From: an uncultured Oscillospiraceae bacterium
Lineage (GTDB): Bacteria > Bacillota > Clostridia > Oscillospirales > Acutalibacteraceae
Direction: 5' to 3'
Length of the DNA: 10,780 nucleotides
Assembly: GCA_902496265.1 (NCBI GenBank)
Contig: CABVAD010000019.1
Coordinates: forward strand, 1 to 10,780
The notes below the pieces were generated by a model, which saw only the letters and a program-made list of their open reading frames with translations, did not search any database and was not told the DNA's origin. Both the position numbers and the translations under genes were made by a program. This document shows, in pieces, positions 7,090-10,780 of the stretch; position 1 is the first letter of the stretch; each line of letters opens with the position of its first letter.

Positions 7090-7644
7090 TTAGTTGGCTA
7101 CTTTAACCATTGCGTGCCGAATTATCGTGTCGCCCGTCTTGTAGCCCTTTTGCAGAACCTCTGCGATTACATTTTCACCCAAACTTTCGTCCTCGATATG
7201 CATTACCGCCTCGTGAAGATTCGGGTCAAATGTATCGCCCTGTTTTGCGATTTCCTCAATGCCTAATTTTTCGGAAAGTCCCTCAAACTGCTTTACTATA
7301 AGCTCGATTCCCTTAATGTAATCGGGGCTTTCCCTGTCCGCTGACGCCGCTCGGTCTATGTTGTCAAGTATCGGCAAAAGCTGTTTTATTATTCCCGCTC
7401 TCGCGTACTCCGCAACACCCGACTTTTCGCGCTCGGTGCGTTTTTTGTAATTGTCGAACTCCGCCGCCGTGCGAAGCAGAATGTCATTTTTCTTATCCAG
7501 CTCCGCCTTAAGCTTTTCGATTTCGGAATCCTTCTTGGATTTCTTTTCTTTTTTAGCCGTTTTTTCCTGCGGTTTTTCCGAATTTGTTTCGGTCTCCTCG
7601 GCTTCGTTCTCCGTAATTTTGGTTTCCTCTGCCACTCGTCTCAT
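7090..7644 (-). CDS. grpE: Nucleotide exchange factor GrpE
   Basis: This encodes 184 residues. GrpE dimers open the DnaK nucleotide pocket to release ADP, and in known cases act as a thermosensor. The N-terminal 45 residues are charged and low-complexity (Glu/Thr, then Lys-rich), followed by the long coiled-coil helix (about 40-95) with AEFDNYKKRTERE (61-73). The beta-domain contacting DnaK carries HEAVMHIEDE (144-153) and VLQKGYKTGDTIIRHAMVKV (163-182), the family signature. The assigned ATG at 7644 overlaps the hrcA stop as ATGA, with AAGGA (7658-7654) 9 bases upstream. An alternative GTG at 7635 lies 10 bases after a stronger GGAGG (7650-7646) and would shorten the protein by three residues. 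Either way translation is probably coupled to hrcA. Confidence 0.97.
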   Translation of the reverse strand: MRRVAEETKITENEAEETETNSEKPQEKTAKKEKKSKKDSEIEKLKAELDKKNDILLRTAAEFDNYKKRTEREKSGVAEYARAGIIKQLLPILDNIDRAASADRESPDYIKGIELIVKQFEGLSEKLGIEEIAKQGDTFDPNLHEAVMHIEDESLGENVIAEVLQKGYKTGDTIIRHAMVKVAN

Positions 7645-8666
7645 TCCTCCATATCCTTCCCCGCCTCGGTCATAATGTCCGAAAGCCGTGATGCTGTATA
7701 TTCAACAACAGGTATAAGCCTGTCGTATGAAATCCTGTTAGGCCCTATAAGTCCTATCGCTCCCCTGTACTTATCCTTTACGCTGTATTTCGCGGCGATT
7801 ACGGTGTCGCCCCAAAGCTCCTTAAAGCCCGTTTCGCCGCCGAAAACAACCCCCGCCTTGCCGCTTATGCGGTCTATAACCGATAGTATCGGCTCTTTAA
7901 GGCTTACAAGGGAAAGAATTTTCCGCGCCGCCGTTTCGCTTTCGCAAATACTGTAAAGCGCCGCTTCGCCCGAAAGGTTTACATCAGATTCCTCTATTCC
8001 CTGCGCCATTTCAAAAAGCGCCGAAATAACGGGAGCTAAGTCAAGCGAACCCGCCGCCGTAACGCTTTGCATATACGCCTTTGTAAGCTCGCTTACGGGT
8101 TTGCCCCTCACCTTTTTTGAAACAAGCTCGGAAAATTTCAAATCAAGCTCCGGGGTGTAAACGCCGCCCGTGCGGAAGATACGGCTTCGCGCCCTGCCGT
8201 CCGCGGTCAAGAGCCACAGCAAAACCGAATTGCGGCTTATCCTTACAAGCTCAGCACGCCTTATTACGGGACTTTGCTCTGCCTGAAAGCAGGTCACTGC
8301 GGGAAGACCCGTAAGACTTGACAAAAGCTCACCCGCCGTCTGCGGAATTTTTTCGGGCGCGGCGTGAAGATTTTTAAGCCCCCTGTCAATGAAAGCCTTG
8401 TCGCTTTCCGATATTTTATCGGGCAACATCAGGGTATCTACATAAAGCTTAAAGCCGCGGCTTGTCGGTACTCTGCCGGCGGAGGTGTGCGGCTGTGTGA
8501 GCAGCCCCAGCTCGCAAAGCTCGTTCATCTCGCTTCTGATTGTGGCGGAGGACGGAGCGTTTTTAAGGATTAAGGTCAGCGACTTTGAGCCGATCGGCTC
8601 GCCTGTCTCTATATAAGCCTTTGTGACCGCTGCCAAAACCGCCTGTTTCCTCGGTGACAGCTCCAT
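7641..8666 (-). CDS. hrcA: Heat-inducible transcription repressor HrcA
   Basis: This 341-residue repressor binds CIRCE elements and shuts off class I heat-shock genes; in Bacillus subtilis its folding depends on GroEL, linking repression to chaperone availability. The N-terminal winged helix fills about 1-75, with the family-typical SSATIRSEMNELCELGLL (38-55) and the wing region HTSAGRVPTSRGFKLYVD (59-76). The remainder is the GAF-like and dimerisation domains; the length is normal. The ATG at 8666 follows AGGTG (8678-8674) by 7 bases. It is first in the operon, with a CIRCE element 27 bases upstream of its start, so it should repress its own operon. Its stop overlaps the grpE start by 4 bases. 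No groESL genes are in this window. Confidence 0.98.
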   Translation of the reverse strand: MELSPRKQAVLAAVTKAYIETGEPIGSKSLTLILKNAPSSATIRSEMNELCELGLLTQPHTSAGRVPTSRGFKLYVDTLMLPDKISESDKAFIDRGLKNLHAAPEKIPQTAGELLSSLTGLPAVTCFQAEQSPVIRRAELVRISRNSVLLWLLTADGRARSRIFRTGGVYTPELDLKFSELVSKKVRGKPVSELTKAYMQSVTAAGSLDLAPVISALFEMAQGIEESDVNLSGEAALYSICESETAARKILSLVSLKEPILSVIDRISGKAGVVFGGETGFKELWGDTVIAAKYSVKDKYRGAIGLIGPNRISYDRLIPVVEYTASRLSDIMTEAGKDMEE

Positions 8667-8692
8667 CGGGTTTCACCTCTCGTTTTATGCTT

Positions 8693-8719
8693 TTAGCACT
8701 CTCAAGGTTTGAGTGCCAA
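8693..8719 (-). promoter_or_regulatory. CIRCE operator (HrcA binding site)
   Basis: In the direction of transcription the site reads TTGGCACTC, nine bases, then GAGTGCTAA. The consensus is TTAGCACTC-N9-GAGTGCTAA, so only one position differs (A to G in the first arm), and in RNA that position could still pair as G-U. It begins 8 bases after the -10 box, placing it at the likely transcription start, where bound HrcA would block initiation. The inverted repeat will also be in the mRNA 5' end, where CIRCE is known to affect stability in other species. Confidence 0.97.
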
Positions 8720-8727
8720 CGATTATT

Positions 8728-8755
8728 ATTATATGCACAAAATTCCAAAAGTCAA
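8728..8755 (-). promoter_or_regulatory. Vegetative promoter of the hrcA-grpE-dnaK-dnaJ operon
   Basis: TTGACT (8755-8750) and a perfect TATAAT (8733-8728) are separated by 16 bases on the minus strand. This is a strong sigma-A-type promoter, expected for class I heat-shock operons that are controlled by a repressor and not by a special sigma factor. The AT-rich stretch upstream (about 8756-8817) could act as an UP element; it contains no gene. Confidence 0.88.
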
Positions 8756-8817
8756 TACTTTTTTCAAAAATTCTTTGACTTTTCCTGACCTTTTACATTT
8801 TGTTAATATTTTCAATG

Positions 8818-8848
8818 AAAAAAGCCTCCCTTATCACAAAAGGGAGGC
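8818..8848 (-). terminator. Terminator of the ABC transporter operon
   Basis: A perfect 9-bp stem, 8824-8832 (GCCTCCCTT) with 8840-8848 (AAGGGAGGC), has a 7-base loop and is followed on the minus strand by six T (8823-8818). It lies 22 bases after the permease stop codon and insulates the heat-shock promoter just downstream from read-through. Confidence 0.95.
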
Positions 8849-8870
8849 AAGATAAACAGCCCTTAAACAG

Positions 8871-9677
8871 TTATTCGAGATTAAGCTTTTTGGTAAGGAA
8901 ATGACGTGTAATTACAAAGTATACCGCCGAAAGCGCCGCCGACAGAACAATTAAAAACGCAAAAAACAATCCTAAATACATAACCGAATTGTTTATGAGA
9001 TTATCAAACTCGTCCATACTTCCCGCTGTGGCAAAAGAGATGGGTACCATAATAAGCGTCTCAATTACCTGAACCGCGGCATAAAGGCAGATGTAGGCTA
9101 TTGCCGCGCCGCCGACCTTGTTTTTAAACTGCTGTCCGAGCGCCATGGCCGCGTAAAACATAAGAAGCGACTGGAAGGGCGACAAGAGCAAAAGCAGGAC
9201 TATTTCCGAAGAAATTAAAGCTATCTGTCCTGCGGAAAGATACTCAGGCAAAGCGGTAAGAGCTATTTTTATATCCCCTAATATTTCGCCTAATATTTCC
9301 GTTCCCGCGCCTAATATAAGAAGCGAGCAGATAACAACAATAAAATCAATTATCATCACAACAGCACCGCAAATAAGCTTGCAGACGATATGCTGTGTCG
9401 GCGTAAAGGGCAAGGTAAAGGTAAGATACCCCTCGTGGGTCAGTAGATTTTTATAAAACCGCATTACCACGATTACAAGACCTACAATAAATACAGCGAA
9501 AATTCCGAGCACATATGCGGTCACGCTGAGTCCTCTTGCCATATTCAGAACGTAATTATCGAAATCCAGTAAAAATGTAAGGCGGGACAGCGCCGCAAAG
9601 CCGATAAGCGCCGCCCAAATAGGCAAAAGATTCCTGAAAAGCGAATGAAATTCATGTTTGTAAAGCTTCTTTAGCAT
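8871..9677 (-). CDS. ABC transporter permease, six-helix, substrate unknown
   Basis: This 268-residue membrane protein has about six hydrophobic segments at roughly 15-37, 50-72, 100-123, 152-180, 190-216 and 231-257, the layout of ABC-2-type exporter or lantibiotic/cell-wall-stress transporter permeases. Between helices 2 and 3 a cytoplasmic loop carries NLLTHEGYLTFTLPFTP (77-93), probably the coupling region touching the ATPase; I recall a similar loop in uncharacterised clostridial permeases of GntR-linked operons. There is no signal peptide and no large extracellular domain. The ATG at 9677 follows GGGAGG with a 7-base gap and overlaps the end of the ATPase gene by 7 bases, so the two are translationally coupled and almost certainly form one transporter. 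The operon terminator follows. The role as permease is well supported by context; the substrate is not known. Confidence 0.85.
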   Translation of the reverse strand: MLKKLYKHEFHSLFRNLLPIWAALIGFAALSRLTFLLDFDNYVLNMARGLSVTAYVLGIFAVFIVGLVIVVMRFYKNLLTHEGYLTFTLPFTPTQHIVCKLICGAVVMIIDFIVVICSLLILGAGTEILGEILGDIKIALTALPEYLSAGQIALISSEIVLLLLLSPFQSLLMFYAAMALGQQFKNKVGGAAIAYICLYAAVQVIETLIMVPISFATAGSMDEFDNLINNSVMYLGLFFAFLIVLSAALSAVYFVITRHFLTKKLNLE

Positions 9678-10369
9678 CTGAATACCTCCCTGAACAGCTC
9701 GTCAACGTTCTTACCCTCGCGCTGGCGTATGTTATCAACCGTATCGCACAGCACAATATCGCCGTGATTGATAAAAATTACATCGCTTAAAATCTGCTCT
9801 ACGTCAGAAATCAAGTGGGTTGAAATAATTATCGTCGCGTTTTCGTTGTAATTGGTGATAATTGTACGCAAAATATAATCGCGGGTCGCGGGGTCAACAC
9901 CCGCAATCGGCTCGTCAAGGAGGTACAGCTCCGCCTCCCTACTCATCACAAGGATAAGCGCCACCTTTTCCTGCGTTCCCTTTGAAAGGGTTTTAATCTT
10001 CTTTGTGCGGTCAATTCCCAAATTTTTAAGCATTTTATCGGCTCTGTCACGATTAAAATCGCTGTAAAAATCCGAAAAATACTCAATCATCTGATTAACC
10101 GTCATCCACCCAGTCAAAAAATTGTGGTCGGGCAGGTAGGAGACTATCTTTTTAGTCTCAACCCCTATCGGCTTGCCGTCTATAAGAATTTCACCCATTG
10201 TGGGAGTGAGCAGACCGTTAGCAAGCTTTATAAGGGTGGTTTTTCCGCTGCCGTTAGGTCCTAAAAGCCCTACGATTCTTCCCTTTTTGATCTGCAGATT
10301 AACGCCTGACAGCGCAATCGCGTTTTTGTAAATCTTTGAAAGATTTACACATTCTAAAATATTATCCAT
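9671..10369 (-). CDS. ABC transporter ATP-binding protein
   Basis: This 232-residue single nucleotide-binding domain powers the adjacent permease. Visible motifs: Walker A GPNGSGKT (37-44), signature LSKGTQEK (128-135) in place of LSGGQ, Walker B with LLDEP (150-154), D-loop AGVD (156-159) and switch His185 in STH. Where the Q-loop glutamine is expected the sequence reads SYLPDHNFL (77-85), so Asp or His replaces Gln; this may be a subfamily trait and not a defect, because every other motif is intact. The gene starts at ATG 10369, sharing one base with the stop of the GntR-type regulator (TAATG), with AAGGGGG ending 8 bases upstream. The family resembles YtrB/CcmA-like ABC-2 exporters. Export of a peptide, lipid or drug is plausible but unproven. 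Confidence 0.95.
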   Translation of the reverse strand: MDNILECVNLSKIYKNAIALSGVNLQIKKGRIVGLLGPNGSGKTTLIKLANGLLTPTMGEILIDGKPIGVETKKIVSYLPDHNFLTGWMTVNQMIEYFSDFYSDFNRDRADKMLKNLGIDRTKKIKTLSKGTQEKVALILVMSREAELYLLDEPIAGVDPATRDYILRTIITNYNENATIIISTHLISDVEQILSDVIFINHGDIVLCDTVDNIRQREGKNVDELFREVFRC

Positions 10370-10737
10370 TAAATTTGCCCCCTTAATTCTTTATTCACCG
10401 CGTTTAAAATCTCCTCATCATTAAGCCCCAGCGCTTTAACCGATTCGATAAACAGGCGTACCCTTTCGGTAACATAAGCGTTTTTCGACGCGTTTATTTT
10501 GTCCTCGTCCTCGGTGACATACCGCCCGTCTCCCCGCTTTGTAAAGATAAGCCCCGTGGTTTCGATTTCGGCAAGCGCCCTTTGCATTGTGTTGGGATTT
10601 ACCCCCGCGGTCACCGCAAGCTCGCGCACCGCGTCAAGCTTACTTCCTGTCGGGTATTCCCCGCTTATTATCTTAAGCGTGATAATATCGACTAACTGCT
10701 GAAAAATCGGTTTGTCGTTTGAAAAGCTCCAAGACAT
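10369..10737 (-). CDS. GntR-family transcriptional regulator, YtrA type
   Basis: This 122-residue DNA-binding protein has a GntR winged helix over about residues 10-76, with PIFQQLVDIITLKIISGEYP (9-28), the recognition-helix region VNPNTMQRALAEIETTGLI (66% of the way into the domain, about 46-64) and the wing KRGDGRYVT (67-75). Only about 45 residues follow, a short helical dimerisation tail with no ligand-binding domain. This is the hallmark of the YtrA subfamily, whose members usually repress their own ABC operon; in Bacillus subtilis the ytr operon responds to cell-wall-active antibiotics. The ATG at 10737 follows GAGG with a 7-base gap. It overlaps the ATPase gene by one base and has a palindrome just upstream, which fits autorepression. 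The inducing signal cannot be read from sequence. Confidence 0.95.
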   Translation of the reverse strand: MSWSFSNDKPIFQQLVDIITLKIISGEYPTGSKLDAVRELAVTAGVNPNTMQRALAEIETTGLIFTKRGDGRYVTEDEDKINASKNAYVTERVRLFIESVKALGLNDEEILNAVNKELRGQI

Positions 10738-10758
10738 TTTATCGCCTCACTTTCTTAG

Positions 10759-10778
10759 TGTATTAATTAACTAATACA
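10759..10778 (-). promoter_or_regulatory. Palindromic operator, probable YtrA-type binding site
   Basis: On the minus strand TGTATTA (10778-10772) is mirrored by TAATACA (10765-10759) around a centre containing TTAA. The 20-bp inverted repeat is perfect except for one symmetric pair (10771 and 10766). It ends 21 bases before the regulator start codon. AT-rich palindromes directly before the first gene are usual operators for YtrA-type regulators. The window ends two bases beyond it, so the -35 box cannot be seen. Confidence 0.75.
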
Positions 10779-10780
10779 AT

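Noticed and set aside
1..10780. CRISPR arrays, tRNA/rRNA genes, insertion sequences, attachment sites, tandem repeats
   Set aside because: I read both strands for repeats, cloverleaf-like elements and transposase-like proteins and found none; gene density and gene content look ordinary for a chromosome.

Overview
This window looks like a chromosomal segment from a Clostridia-type member of the Firmicutes (Bacillota), possibly near the Oscillospiraceae/Ruminococcaceae. The evidence is the hrcA-grpE-dnaK-dnaJ order under a CIRCE operator, a DnaK without the ~24-residue Gram-negative insertion, strong AGGAGG-type ribosome binding sites, and a YtrA-type GntR/ABC operon. The genus is not resolvable by eye. 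All the genes appear intact. I see no tRNA, rRNA, insertion sequence, CRISPR array or prophage gene.

Left part, plus strand (1-2835): rpsO (ribosomal protein S15) behind a foldable leader, an imperfect terminator, a long imperfect RNA duplex just before the next ribosome binding site, then pnp (polynucleotide phosphorylase), closed by a strong terminator. The rpsO / weak terminator / duplex / pnp layout resembles the Escherichia coli locus, where RNase III and PNPase act on the duplex to control pnp.

Middle part, minus strand (2797-8755): a membrane-anchored family 2 glycosyltransferase has its own promoter and converges on pnp through a shared, probably bidirectional terminator. Next to it lies the complete class I heat-shock operon. 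It is transcribed from a TTGACT-N16-TATAAT promoter through CIRCE into hrcA (repressor), grpE (nucleotide exchange factor), dnaK (Hsp70) and dnaJ (Hsp40). hrcA and grpE overlap by 4 bases. A GC-rich hairpin separates dnaK from dnaJ, dnaJ starts with TTG, and a terminator follows. HrcA should repress its own operon, and the three chaperone proteins form the DnaK refolding cycle.

Right part, minus strand (8818-10780): a tightly overlapping three-gene operon encodes a short GntR (YtrA-type) repressor, an ABC ATPase and a six-helix ABC permease, and ends in a strong terminator upstream of the hrcA promoter. A near-perfect palindrome at the window edge, just upstream of the repressor gene, is probably its operator. 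The transported substrate is unknown.

Most of the window is conserved housekeeping sequence. I did not find a convincing new protein system. The best candidates for something under-described are RNA-level: the pnp leader duplex, the rpsO leader fold and the dnaK-dnaJ hairpin.
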